Origin: Alphaproteobacteria bacterium
GTDB taxonomy: Bacteria > Pseudomonadota > Alphaproteobacteria > SHVP01
NCBI GenBank assembly: GCA_009694165.1
Contig: SHVP01000011.1
Location: 1-39,828, forward strand
Direction of reading: 5' to 3'
Length of the DNA stretch: 39,828 nt
Of the stretch, positions 16,582 through 24,303 are shown in pieces (position 1 is the stretch's first letter; each line of letters begins with the position of its first letter). The notes beneath the pieces are model-generated. The model saw only the letters and a program-made list of their open reading frames with translations, was not told the DNA's origin and did no database searches. A program made the translations under genes and the position numbers.

Positions 16582-17469
16582 ATGAAGGCCACTGCGCGGC
16601 TGCGCCAACTGCTTGCTGAACCGGGACTGATCATGGCACCCGGCGTCGCCGACGCGCTCAGCGCGCGGCTGGTCGCGAGGCATGGATTCCCCGCCGTCTA
16701 CATGACCGGCGCCGGTACTAGCGCGGTGCGGCTCGGCATGCCGGACACTGGCCTGATGACCCTGCTCGAGATGGTCGATAACGCCGGGCACATCGCCGAG
16801 GCCTCAGGGTTGCCGCTGATCGCCGACGCAGATGATGGTTATGGCGGCGTGCTGAACGTGCAGCGGACCGTCCGCAGCTACGAACGCGCCGGGGTCGCCG
16901 CCATCCACATCGAGGACCAGAAATGGCCGAAGCGCTGCGGCCATCTAAGCGGCAAGACCTTGGTCCCGGTTGAGGAAATGGTAAGCAAGGTACAGGCCGC
17001 GTGCGATGCGCGCGATGACCCGGATTTCGTCGTCATCGCCCGTACCGATGCCCTGGCAGTCGAGGGGTTCGAGGCTGCGCTGCAACGGGCCCGGCTCTAC
17101 GAACAGGCCGGCGCCGACATGGTGTTCGTCGAGGCGCCGGGCACGCTGGAGCAGATCGCCCGCATCCCGCAAACGTTGTCCAAGCCGGCGCTGTTCAATA
17201 TGGCCTCGAGCGGCAAGACCCCGTTCTTGCACGTCGACGAGATCGAACGCCTTGGATTTAAACTGGCGATCTATCCGATCTTCACCTTGTTGTCGGCGGT
17301 AACGGCGGTGTCGGCGACGCTGGCCGAACTGAAGGCCACCGGAACCGTCAAGAACCTCGTTGGACGCATCACCAGCTTCACCGAACTGTTCGAGCTGTTG
17401 GGATTGAAGGAAATCCAACAACTCGAGGCGCGCTACGGCGTCGCGGCGGAGAAGCGCGCGCGGTTCTGA
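16582..17469 (+). CDS. Isocitrate lyase/PEP mutase family lyase (dimethylmalate or methylisocitrate lyase-like)
   Basis: The 295-residue protein has the family TIM barrel with the catalytic cysteine in KRCGH (residues 117-121, Cys119), the metal/substrate loop ADADDGYGG (81-89, where many members have ADADTGYG), and VVIARTDALAVEGF as the next barrel strand. KRCGH with a short swinging loop is found in C-C lyases such as methylisocitrate lyase and 2,3-dimethylmalate lyase, in contrast to the phosphonate mutases. The reaction would cleave a C3/C4-branched acid to pyruvate or succinate plus a second acid. I cannot choose between these. ATG 16582 follows GGAG; the frame continues a little upstream. 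The adjacent membrane gene at 17487 starts 17 bp after it. Confidence 0.87.
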   Translation: MKATARLRQLLAEPGLIMAPGVADALSARLVARHGFPAVYMTGAGTSAVRLGMPDTGLMTLLEMVDNAGHIAEASGLPLIADADDGYGGVLNVQRTVRSYERAGVAAIHIEDQKWPKRCGHLSGKTLVPVEEMVSKVQAACDARDDPDFVVIARTDALAVEGFEAALQRARLYEQAGADMVFVEAPGTLEQIARIPQTLSKPALFNMASSGKTPFLHVDEIERLGFKLAIYPIFTLLSAVTAVSATLAELKATGTVKNLVGRITSFTELFELLGLKEIQQLEARYGVAAEKRARF

Positions 17470-17486
17470 GAAGCAGGCCTGGGCCG

Positions 17487-17990
17487 ATGCCGGTCATTAT
17501 ACGCACGTTGATCTTCAGCATTTTTGTACCAGGTTCGGTAACGATCCTGGTCCCCCTGTGGCTGCTGTCGCGCCGGGGTGTGTCGCTGCCAATCTCGAAT
17601 TGGTCGTGGCTCGGCCTCTTGCCGGTCGTGATCGGATTTGCCGGCTATTGCTGGTGCGCCCGCGACTTCGCGTTTTCCGGGCGCGGGACGCCGGGTCCAT
17701 GGGACCCGCCGGAGCAACTGGTCGTACGCAGGCTCTACCGCTTCGTCCGCAATCCCATGTATGTCAGCGTCATTCTGGTGCTGGCGGGCGAAAGCGTTCT
17801 TTTTCTGTCGCGCGACCCCCTGTTGTGGAGCGCTCTCTTCTGGATGGGCACCCACCTGTTCGTTATGCTCTATGAGGAGCGGACGCTGCGACGCCGCTTC
17901 GCCACCTCCTATGAGCGGTATCTCCGCTCGGTGCCGCGTTGGATCCCTCGCCGGCCCGTCGGCCTGGACGCCGGGTCGGCGACGCGCTGA
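17487..17990 (+). CDS. Membrane-bound ICMT/PEMT-type methyltransferase family protein
   Basis: The 167-residue protein has four or five hydrophobic segments (about 5-27, 40-58, 90-110 and 112-130) and the family C-terminal signature: RNPMYVSVILVLAGE (the R-x-P-x-Y SAM/helix motif), then EERTLRRRFATSYERYLRSV and PRWIPR. Such proteins are integral membrane methyltransferases; bacterial ones methylate phospholipids or unknown thiol/carboxyl groups, and eukaryotic ICMT methylates prenylcysteine. Substrate cannot be given here. The start ATG 17487 has a weak ribosome site (GGCCTGGG). It is probably coupled to the lyase gene 17 bp upstream and is convergent with methyltransferase copy 3 (gap 7 bp). 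Confidence 0.85.
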   Translation: MPVIIRTLIFSIFVPGSVTILVPLWLLSRRGVSLPISNWSWLGLLPVVIGFAGYCWCARDFAFSGRGTPGPWDPPEQLVVRRLYRFVRNPMYVSVILVLAGESVLFLSRDPLLWSALFWMGTHLFVMLYEERTLRRRFATSYERYLRSVPRWIPRRPVGLDAGSATR

Positions 17991-17997
17991 GAGCCGC

Positions 17998-19116
17998 CTA
18001 TTTCCAACAGCCGAACGCGTTCCACTGACCGCGGTAATATTTGACGCCGGCCCGCACACTCGGGACCCGGTCGAAGAAGATCTTGGACTCCTGGAACCCG
18101 GCGGTGCGCGCCACCGCCTTGAGGTCGATTTTGTCGAGCTTGGTCTTGAACGGCTCGGCGTTGTAGTGGGTTTCCCAGTCGAGCACCGACTGATTGAACG
18201 GATCGTTCTCGGTCGCCCAGTTGGTCTCGATCGACACCATCAAGCCGCCAGGCGCTAGCAGCCGATGGCCCTCTTGCACGATGTTGCGGTGTGCCGTCGT
18301 CGAGGTTTCGTGCGTCAGGATATGAGCGACGATCAGGTCGAAATGGCCCGACGGAAACTTGGTGTGCTCGGCGTTCTGTTGCGAGAAATGAATCTTGGCT
18401 CCAAGAGCCTCGGCGCGGGCATGGGCGTACCGCAACTGCGGCGCCGCCACGTCGATGGCATGGACCTGCGCCTGCGGGTAGGCGCGGACATAGGGCACCG
18501 TGTTGGTCCCGGCGGAACAACCAAGATCGAGAATCCGCCGCGGCCGCAGGCCGGGAAACTTCTTCTTGAGCCAGCTCGTCATCGAGTTGCCCATGTCGTC
18601 ATTGTGCGGACCCAGCCCGCCCATGCCGTAGAGATAGATCCCGCGGTCGAACAACGCACCGGCGTAGACGTCGTCCCTGGCGATCTCGCGATGGTAGTTG
18701 CCCGGCATACAGTGGATGTCGACCGCCGCGAGATAGTGCGGCGCCGCGACGGCCGGATCGAGCTGCAGCAAGCCGAGCGGTTTCTTCTGGTCTTTGGCCC
18801 GCGCGATCAGCCGAGGCAACTGTCGTTCGACGCTTTCCCCCACCGAATCGAACAGCATTTCCTGCATGGTGCGTTTGAGTGAGCTGAACAGCTGCCAGTA
18901 GGGCACGCCGTGCATCGCCCGGCGTACGGCGATCCGGTCCGGTGCTAGCTGCGACCGTTGGCGCAACGCGGGCGCGACCATGCGCTCGTAGATCAGTCGC
19001 GTGCCCGGTTGTACGCCCTGGGCCAGGTGTCGCGACAACGTCACGACGAAGGCCTGCCGCGATCCCTCGTCGTGATTGGGGGCGGCCAGCATGGCGTGGT
19101 GGTACTGCGCTTCCAT
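17998..19116 (-). CDS. SAM-dependent methyltransferase with a large N-terminal half, copy 3
   Basis: The 372-residue protein matches the copy at 15360-16511 along its length: HDEGSRQAF, RLIYERMVAPAL, SVGESVERQLPRL, LAAVDIHCMPGNYHREIARD and YGMGGLGPHNDDMG in the N-terminal half; then SAM motif I ILDLGCSAGTNT, HAIDVAAPQLRYAHARAE, FDLIVAHILTHET and LLAPGGLMVS. Differences are concentrated in the acceptor region (ETNWATENDPFNQSVLDWET) and C-terminus. Substrate is unknown; three related copies may act on related acceptors. ATG 19116 follows GAGG five bases earlier. It is transcribed alone and leftward, convergent with the ICMT-type gene. Confidence 0.87.
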   Translation of the reverse strand: MEAQYHHAMLAAPNHDEGSRQAFVVTLSRHLAQGVQPGTRLIYERMVAPALRQRSQLAPDRIAVRRAMHGVPYWQLFSSLKRTMQEMLFDSVGESVERQLPRLIARAKDQKKPLGLLQLDPAVAAPHYLAAVDIHCMPGNYHREIARDDVYAGALFDRGIYLYGMGGLGPHNDDMGNSMTSWLKKKFPGLRPRRILDLGCSAGTNTVPYVRAYPQAQVHAIDVAAPQLRYAHARAEALGAKIHFSQQNAEHTKFPSGHFDLIVAHILTHETSTTAHRNIVQEGHRLLAPGGLMVSIETNWATENDPFNQSVLDWETHYNAEPFKTKLDKIDLKAVARTAGFQESKIFFDRVPSVRAGVKYYRGQWNAFGCWK

Positions 19117-19215
19117 GGGAACCTCGGCGGACGAACAGGCGCCTTATATACCGCCATCCGGCGCCGTTGCGTAACCGTCGGCCGGCCTCCGGCCTACCCT
19201 GGCCGCCGCCCGGCA

Positions 19216-19236
19216 CCCGGGCGCCCGGGCGCCCGG
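19216..19236. repeat. Short G/C tandem repeat
   Basis: CCCGGGCG occurs twice in a row followed by CCCGG, a 21-bp self-complementary run in the gap between the methyltransferase start (19116) and the CBS fragment. It may be slippage-prone or form a hairpin; no function is supported. Confidence 0.5.
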
Positions 19237-19309
19237 CCGCAACCGACACGCATAGTGACTGGGGCGCCCCCTGGGGCATAATGCAGCGCTCCCGTAGGAG
19301 GGTGCCGTC

Positions 19310-19462
19310 ATGTCGGTCGAGAAAATCATCCGCGCCAAGAAGCGACCGGTCGTTACCCTCGTGCCGGAAGCCCCGGTCATCGAGGCGGCGAAGCTGTTGG
19401 CCCAACATCGCATCAGACTGGTGATGGTGGTGAACAGCAAAGAGGTTTTCATCGGCGTGGTG
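19310..19462 (+). pseudogene. CBS-domain protein, 3' end deleted
   Basis: The first 51 residues from ATG 19310 form the start of a CBS domain: MSVEKIIRAKKRPVVTLVPE, then APVIEAAKLLAQHRIRLVMV, then VNSKEVFIGVV. A CBS protein should next continue with S-E-R-D and a second CBS repeat. Instead the frame runs into unrelated sequence (RSGRAVWSASPP) and ends at 19501. Homology stops at 19462, exactly where the reversed VOC fragment begins, so the remaining CBS sequence was lost. A ribosome site (AGGAGGGTG) is present before the ATG. Confidence 0.82.
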
Positions 19463-19669
19463 CGTAGCGGTCGTGCGGTTTGGTCCGCGAGTCCGCCTTA
19501 GCCTGGTAAAGGAGAAATACGCCGACGCCGGGCTTCTTCCATTTGGCCTGATCCGGTGCCGACGGCCAGCGCTCATAGCGAGAAACGCTATCAGCACGTC
19601 GTAGAATGCTGCCGACTCCGCCAGGTCACGCACGCTGAACGCGACGTGATTGAGGGCGCCGAGGGGCAT
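19459..19669 (-). pseudogene. VOC-family protein fragment, frameshifted and 3' truncated
   Basis: From ATG 19669 the frame reads MPLGALNHVAFSVRDLAESA and AFYDVLIAFL, a VOC opening. Then a one-base loss moves the homology to another frame: YERWPSAPDQAKWKKPGVGV, then FLLYQAKADSRTKPHDRYAP. HDRYAP is normally followed by G-L-H-H-L-A-F, but here the sequence switches at about 19459-19462 to the CBS fragment in the opposite direction. The VOC gene has lost more than half of its coding length, so it is certainly non-functional. The start codon has GGAGAC five bases before it. Confidence 0.85.
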
Positions 19670-19758
19670 GGTTCGTCTCCGATTGGCGCGGCAGCCGACC
19701 GCACGGTGCGATAGTCTCTCAGGCTGCTATTTCCGGCTAGTCTCGTGAGGAGGACTTC

Positions 19759-20922
19759 ATGGCCAAACGCCCTCGGACCCGCCCCGCCGCTGTCACGGCC
19801 GAGGGAACCTGCGACAGCCGTTTCTTTCGGCTGAAACGTGCCTTTGAGGCCAATTTCAGCGACGGCGACATCGGCGCCGCCATCTGCGTCTATCTCGGCG
19901 GCAAACCGGTCGTCGACCTATGGGGCGGCCGGGCCGACCCCAAGAAGAACAAGAAATGGCAGGCCGACACACTATGCGCGTCGTTCTCGGTGTCGAAGGC
20001 GTTCGTCTCCACCATGGGTCACATGCTGATCGATCGCGGTCAGCTCGACCTCGAGGAGCCGGTCGCCAAGTATTGGCCGACCTTTGCCAAGCACGGCAAG
20101 GATGGCATCAAGGTCAAGCACCTGTTCGAACATCGGGCCGCGCTGGTGAACGTTGACCAGGACCTGAAGCCCGGCCAAATCTACGACTGGAAGCTGATGG
20201 TGCGGGCGCTCGAGAACTCGCGACCCAACTGGCCCTACGGTCGCGCGCCCACCTACCACAGCATGACCTTCGGCTACCTGCTCGGCGAAGTGATCCGGCG
20301 GATCGACGGTCGCCCCGTCGGCCGATTCCAACGCGAGGAAATCGCCGGCCCGCTCAACGTCGATTTCCTCTTCGGCCTTACCGCGGCCGAACAACGCCGC
20401 TGTGCGCGGGTGGTAGCCGAGGCGCGACCGGACGACTACCTGCCGCCCTTGCCGCCCAATCCGGCCGCGGCGGCGCGCTCGCTACAAGGTGTCGCCCGTG
20501 GCGACCGCTACAACGCACCGTCCTTTCGCAGCGCCGAACTGGGCGCCGGCTCGGGCCACGGCACGGCGCGCGGCGTCGCCCGCTTTTTTGCCTGCCTGGG
20601 AGCGGGCGGCGCGCTCGACGGCGCACGTCTTCTCTCCAAACGCATGCGCGATCACGCGATCAAATTCCGCGCCGGATCCATCGATCCCGTCTTTGGTGTG
20701 CACAATCGCTTTGCGCTCGGCCTGCAGCTAAACAATCCGCCCGGCATGCCGATGGGCAACAATCCGCGCGCCTTCGGCCATCTCGGCGCCGGCGGCCGCA
20801 TCGGTTTCGCCGATCCCGACCGCCAGATCGCCTTTTCGTATCTGCCGAACGTCATGTGGTACGGCAGCGGCCTGGGGCCGCGCGGGACGCGGCTAGTCGA
20901 TACGTTGTTCGACTGCCTTTAG
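19759..20922 (+). CDS. Serine hydrolase of the beta-lactamase class C / EstB family
   Basis: The 387-residue protein has the S-x-x-K motif at 77-80 (ASFSVSKAF), the Tyr motif at 166-168 (TYHSMTFGYLLGE) and a C-terminal FGHLGAGG corresponding to the H/K-x-G strand. These give acyl-serine hydrolysis in carboxylesterases of the EstB type and in some transesterases (LovD). No signal peptide is visible, so it is cytoplasmic and more likely an esterase than a lactamase. ATG 19759 follows GAGGAGGA. It is monocistronic and convergent with the AlkD-like gene. Substrate is not inferable. Confidence 0.88.
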   Translation: MAKRPRTRPAAVTAEGTCDSRFFRLKRAFEANFSDGDIGAAICVYLGGKPVVDLWGGRADPKKNKKWQADTLCASFSVSKAFVSTMGHMLIDRGQLDLEEPVAKYWPTFAKHGKDGIKVKHLFEHRAALVNVDQDLKPGQIYDWKLMVRALENSRPNWPYGRAPTYHSMTFGYLLGEVIRRIDGRPVGRFQREEIAGPLNVDFLFGLTAAEQRRCARVVAEARPDDYLPPLPPNPAAAARSLQGVARGDRYNAPSFRSAELGAGSGHGTARGVARFFACLGAGGALDGARLLSKRMRDHAIKFRAGSIDPVFGVHNRFALGLQLNNPPGMPMGNNPRAFGHLGAGGRIGFADPDRQIAFSYLPNVMWYGSGLGPRGTRLVDTLFDCL

Positions 20923-20928
20923 CGCCAG

Positions 20929-21660
20929 CTAGGCGAGGAGCGCGGCGCGATCCTTAGCCGGCAGTTTCGCCGCGGCCGCACGCAGCGTTCGCAGCGACAG
21001 CCCGGCACGGTGGCGGCGCAGGAACGCCAGCGCCAGCGCCGGTTCCTTGCGGCTCACCTCGCGAATAGCCCAGGTGACCGCCTTCTCGACCATAGGTTCG
21101 GGATCGGCGAGCAGCGGTTCACAGACCCGCAACGCCTCTTCATGCATCGCCCGGCCCTTCTGGTTGAGCGCGGCGGCGGTGGCGACGGCGAAGCGGCGCG
21201 CCCAGTGGTTCTGATTCGTGGTCAAGCCGAGGAGTTTGGCGAACAGCGCCGGGTTGCCGGCGATGCAGGGGGCGGCCACGCCCATGGCCAACTGGTCACA
21301 GGCTTCCCAGTTGTCGACCGCCTTGAGCCAGACGGCGAGGCGTGGCCAGGCCAGGCCGGGGAGCACGCGCTTGTGGCGGCCGACGAGGAACAGGCCCGTC
21401 AGCATCTCATCCCGCGACGCCGATGCCCCGCAGGTGTCGAGCAGGGCGCGCGCGGAGGCAAAGTCGAACGCGCGGTGCGCTTTGGCAAAGCCGGCGACGA
21501 TGGCGCGGATGCGAGGAACGCGGACGCCGATGGTCCGGATGCCGGGAACCAGGCGCTCGATTTGCGTCCGGTAGCGCGGGTCGGCCGCCTCAACAAGAGC
21601 GGCGCGAATCCAACGGTGGGCCTCGGCAACCGATGACCGCGCGACCGCCTTTTGCGTCAT
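20929..21660 (-). CDS. DNA alkylation repair (AlkD-like) HEAT-repeat protein
   Basis: The 243-residue protein is predicted all-alpha and shows the AlkD/AlkC HEAT pattern, with AVDNWEACDQLAMGV as the conserved W-x-x-x-D helix and WARRFAVATAAALNQKG as the next repeat, then KAVTWAIREVSRKEPALALA. AlkD removes N3- and N7-alkyl purines without flipping the base; the catalytic Trp/Asp/Trp arrangement cannot be verified without alignment. The start at 21660 overlaps the stop of the zinc-ribbon gene by four bases (ATGA), a sign of translational coupling. It is the last gene of a TetR-zinc ribbon-AlkD-like operon and is convergent with the serine hydrolase. Confidence 0.82.
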   Translation of the reverse strand: MTQKAVARSSVAEAHRWIRAALVEAADPRYRTQIERLVPGIRTIGVRVPRIRAIVAGFAKAHRAFDFASARALLDTCGASASRDEMLTGLFLVGRHKRVLPGLAWPRLAVWLKAVDNWEACDQLAMGVAAPCIAGNPALFAKLLGLTTNQNHWARRFAVATAAALNQKGRAMHEEALRVCEPLLADPEPMVEKAVTWAIREVSRKEPALALAFLRRHRAGLSLRTLRAAAAKLPAKDRAALLA

Positions 21661-21908
21661 CGGCGGGTATCCGCCCAGGCGGGTTTGGTCGCCAGCATCG
21701 TCGTCGCCATCGACGCGGCCACCGACCGGTTCATGCCCTGGGTGGCGACGAGAAAGGCGGTCATGCCGGCATGCACCTCGTCATAGCTCTTCATCGAGCC
21801 GTCCGGCCGGGCGCATGTCGCGCAATAGGTCTTGGCCGGATCACCGGCGGCATGATCGGGCGCGGCGCGAAGGGGCATACCGCAGTTGATGCAGCTGGAG
21901 TGGGTCAT
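21657..21908 (-). CDS. Small zinc-ribbon protein
   Basis: This 83-residue protein has two Cys-x2-Cys knuckles: C6-x2-C9 (SSCINCGMPL) and C29-x2-C32 (YCATCARPDG), the arrangement of the putative zinc-ribbon family found in AraC-associated and stand-alone proteins. C-terminal helices (YDEVHAGMTAFLVA, NRSVAASMATTMLAT) follow. The role is unknown. It overlaps both neighbours (ATGA with the TetR stop and with the AlkD-like start), so it is translationally coupled between them. Confidence 0.75.
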   Translation of the reverse strand: MTHSSCINCGMPLRAAPDHAAGDPAKTYCATCARPDGSMKSYDEVHAGMTAFLVATQGMNRSVAASMATTMLATKPAWADTRR

Positions 21909-22528
21909 CGGACTCCCTCGGTTGGGGTGACGAGCGCCATGAAGTGCTCGACCAGCTCACCGCCGCGGGCGGCCAGCACCGGGTCGGCGGCGACGAGCAG
22001 ATCGCGGTTGACGCAGTAGTGGTGGACCAGTCCGACCCAGGTCGCGATCAGGAGCGACAGGGTCATCGGCCGGATGGTGCCCGCTGCCATGGCAGCGCGG
22101 GCGGCGTCGCCGATGTGGTGGGCCACCGCCGACTGAACGCCGATCCAGACCAGGCGGAAGTCATCGGATAGGAGAGGTCCCTCGATGAGCAGATGGCGAT
22201 AGAGCGTTTCCCGTTCGGCCAGGGCGGCGAGGTGGGCTTGCAACACGGTCGGCAGCGCGGCGCCGCCCTCAACCTGTTCATAGAGGCGGTCGGTGATGGC
22301 GCGCCCGAGATCGCCGGCCACTTCGCGCAGCAGCGCCTCGCGCGTCGGGAAATGGACGAAGACGGCGCCATGCGAGAGGCGCGCGGCGCGTGCCACGTCG
22401 GCGGTGCGCAGGCGGAGAAACCCCTGGCGCTCGCACAGGTACCGAGTGCGATCGACTAGGCGTTGCCGGGTAGCGACTTTGCGTTCGGGGCGGCGCAGGG
22501 GCAGCGGAATGGATGAGCATATACTCAC
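21905..22528 (-). CDS. TetR-family transcriptional regulator
   Basis: The 207-residue frame has an N-terminal HTH of TetR type: RQRLVDRTRYLCERQGFLRL, TADVARAARLSHGAVFVHFP, TREALLREVAGDLG; the rest is helical ligand-binding domain. GTG 22528 is the only canonical start upstream of the HTH, but it has no ribosome site and lies inside a promoter-like element (TTGACT at 22542-22547, 18 bp, TATATG at 22518-22523, both reading leftward). The real start may therefore be a rare codon further downstream (ATT 22510 or CTG 22504), or the promoter differs. It probably binds the 18-bp palindrome next to its start and controls itself and the FAD-linked oxidase gene reading away on the other side. Confidence 0.85.
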   Translation of the reverse strand: MSICSSIPLPLRRPERKVATRQRLVDRTRYLCERQGFLRLRTADVARAARLSHGAVFVHFPTREALLREVAGDLGRAITDRLYEQVEGGAALPTVLQAHLAALAERETLYRHLLIEGPLLSDDFRLVWIGVQSAVAHHIGDAARAAMAAGTIRPMTLSLLIATWVGLVHHYCVNRDLLVAADPVLAARGGELVEHFMALVTPTEGVR

Positions 22529-22546
22529 TGAGTAAGTACTTAGTCA
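22529..22546. promoter_or_regulatory. TetR operator-like palindrome
   Basis: TGAGTAAGT followed directly by ACTTAGTCA: arms agree in eight of nine positions and there is no spacer. It abuts the TetR GTG and covers the -35 region of the leftward promoter-like element, the typical place for autorepression. The FAD-linked oxidase starts 165 bp away on the other side. Confidence 0.65.
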
Positions 22547-22710
22547 AAAGCTGGGTGGTGGCCGCGGGGCTGGCGGCTGCGGCCAACGGTCGCGCGCGTT
22601 CGGCTGGACCGCCCCAGATCCGCGGTGGATTTGCTACAGTCGCCGGCAACGAGAGAGACATCCCCAGCCCAGCCGGTCACGGCGGGCGCATCACCGGGCG
22701 GGAGCGCCAC

Positions 22711-24303
22711 ATGGACAAGCCGCGCAGCGGCAGCAACATCGAGCCGCTGATCAAGAATCTGCAGGCGATCGTCGGGGCCGACCGGGTGATCACCGACCCG
22801 AAGGAACGGGCCTATTACTCCAACGACGTGTTCTACCAGCAGGAGTCGGCCGACATCGTCGTGCAGCCGGCCGACAAGGACCAGTTAGCCCGCGCGGTCG
22901 CCGAAGCGGTGCGCACCGGCTACACCGTCGTTCCGCGCGGCGGCGGCATGTCCTACACGGCAGGATACGTCCCCGACCGCGCCGCGTCGATGATCGTCGA
23001 CACCAAGCGTCTCAACCGCATCATCGAGATCAACGCCGAGGACATGTACGTCACCGTCGAATGTGGCGTGACCTGGAAACAGCTTTACGAGGCGCTGAAA
23101 GAGAAGGGGTTGCGCACGCCCTATTTCGGACCGTTCTCGGGCATCCATGCGACGGTCGGCGGCGCCCTGTCGCAGAACAGCGTCTTCTTCGGTTCGGGCA
23201 TTTACGGTCCGGTGTCGGACAGCGTCCTCGGCCTCGAAGTGGCGTTGGCCGACGGCCGCCTGATCAAGACCGGCTCGGCGGCGACCCCGTTCAATCCTTC
23301 GCCCTTTTTCCGCACCTATGGCCCCGACCTCACCGGCATGTTCCTCGCCGATACCGGCGCGCTCGGTTTCAAGGTGCAGGCGACGCTCAAGCTGATCCAT
23401 TTTCCCGCGGTGCAGTTGTTCGCGTCGTTTTCCTTCGACGAGGACGCTCACTTGGTCGGGGCGATGAGCGAAGTGGCCCGCCGCGGTCTGGCGCAGGAAT
23501 GCTACGGCTTCGACCCCTATCTGCTCGAACTGCGCATGAAGTTCGAAGGCCTGGCGCAGGACATCAAGTCGCTCGGTGCGCTCGTCAGGTCGGGCAAAAG
23601 CCTGCTTGGCGGCCTCAAGGACGCCGCCAAAGTGGCGGTCGCCGGCCGGCGCTTCATGGAGGGCGTGTCCTACGCCATGCACGTGACCGTCGAGGGCCGC
23701 GACAAGGCCGACGCCGAAAGCGCGCTCAAACAGGTGCGCGAGATCGCCACCAAACACGGCCGCGAAATCGAGAACTCGCTGCCCAAGCTGGTGCGCGCCA
23801 ATCCGTTCGTGCCGACCAACCGTTTGCTCGGGCCGGAGGGACAACGCTGGGTGCCAATTCACGTCATCCTGCCGCACTCGCGCGTGGTGCCGATGCTGCG
23901 CGCCCTCGACCGATATTTCCAGGACAACGCCAAGCTGGTCGAGGACAACGGCATCGAGTGGGGCTATCTGTCGACCGTCATCGGTCCGACGGCCTTCCTG
24001 TGCGAGCCCACCTTCTTCTGGCCTGATTCGCACTATCAGGTTCACCAACGCCACATCGAGCCGGCTCACTACGCCAAGCTCAAACGCTTCCCCGAGAACC
24101 TGAAGGCGCGCGAGGCGATGGGCAAGATCCGCAAGGACCTCGCCAAGCTCTTCATGGAGTTCGGTTCGATCCATCTGCAGATCGGCAAGATGTATCCCTA
24201 CCGCGACAGCCGCGACCCGACCACCTATGCGCTGCTGCAGGCGGTCAAGGACTACGTCGATCCGCATCATCTGATGAACCCGGGTTCGCTCGGTCTCACC
24301 TGA
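22711..24303 (+). CDS. FAD-linked oxidase (vanillyl-alcohol oxidase / 4-cresol dehydrogenase superfamily)
   Basis: The 530-residue protein has the PCMH FAD-binding domain: ADIVVQPADKDQLARAV, the diphosphate loop VVPRGGGMSYTAGY (74-86), and SGIHATVGGALSQNSVFFGS, the second cofactor contact, with FLADTGALGFKVQATLKL completing the domain. The C-terminal substrate domain ends in DYVDPHHLMNPGSLGL, the usual N-P-G-K/S-L ending. Such enzymes oxidise phenols, alcohols, lactate/glycolate or aldonolactones. The covalent-flavin His/Tyr cannot be identified by eye. ATG 22711 is preferred over the longer open frame because homology begins near it and GGAG lies before it. Its stop overlaps the start of the quinone oxidoreductase (TGATG), so they are coupled. 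It is divergent from tetR. Confidence 0.85.
   Translation: MDKPRSGSNIEPLIKNLQAIVGADRVITDPKERAYYSNDVFYQQESADIVVQPADKDQLARAVAEAVRTGYTVVPRGGGMSYTAGYVPDRAASMIVDTKRLNRIIEINAEDMYVTVECGVTWKQLYEALKEKGLRTPYFGPFSGIHATVGGALSQNSVFFGSGIYGPVSDSVLGLEVALADGRLIKTGSAATPFNPSPFFRTYGPDLTGMFLADTGALGFKVQATLKLIHFPAVQLFASFSFDEDAHLVGAMSEVARRGLAQECYGFDPYLLELRMKFEGLAQDIKSLGALVRSGKSLLGGLKDAAKVAVAGRRFMEGVSYAMHVTVEGRDKADAESALKQVREIATKHGREIENSLPKLVRANPFVPTNRLLGPEGQRWVPIHVILPHSRVVPMLRALDRYFQDNAKLVEDNGIEWGYLSTVIGPTAFLCEPTFFWPDSHYQVHQRHIEPAHYAKLKRFPENLKAREAMGKIRKDLAKLFMEFGSIHLQIGKMYPYRDSRDPTTYALLQAVKDYVDPHHLMNPGSLGLT

Noticed and set aside
22885..24270. 461-codon minus-strand open frame
   Set aside because: Antisense shadow of the FAD-linked oxidase.
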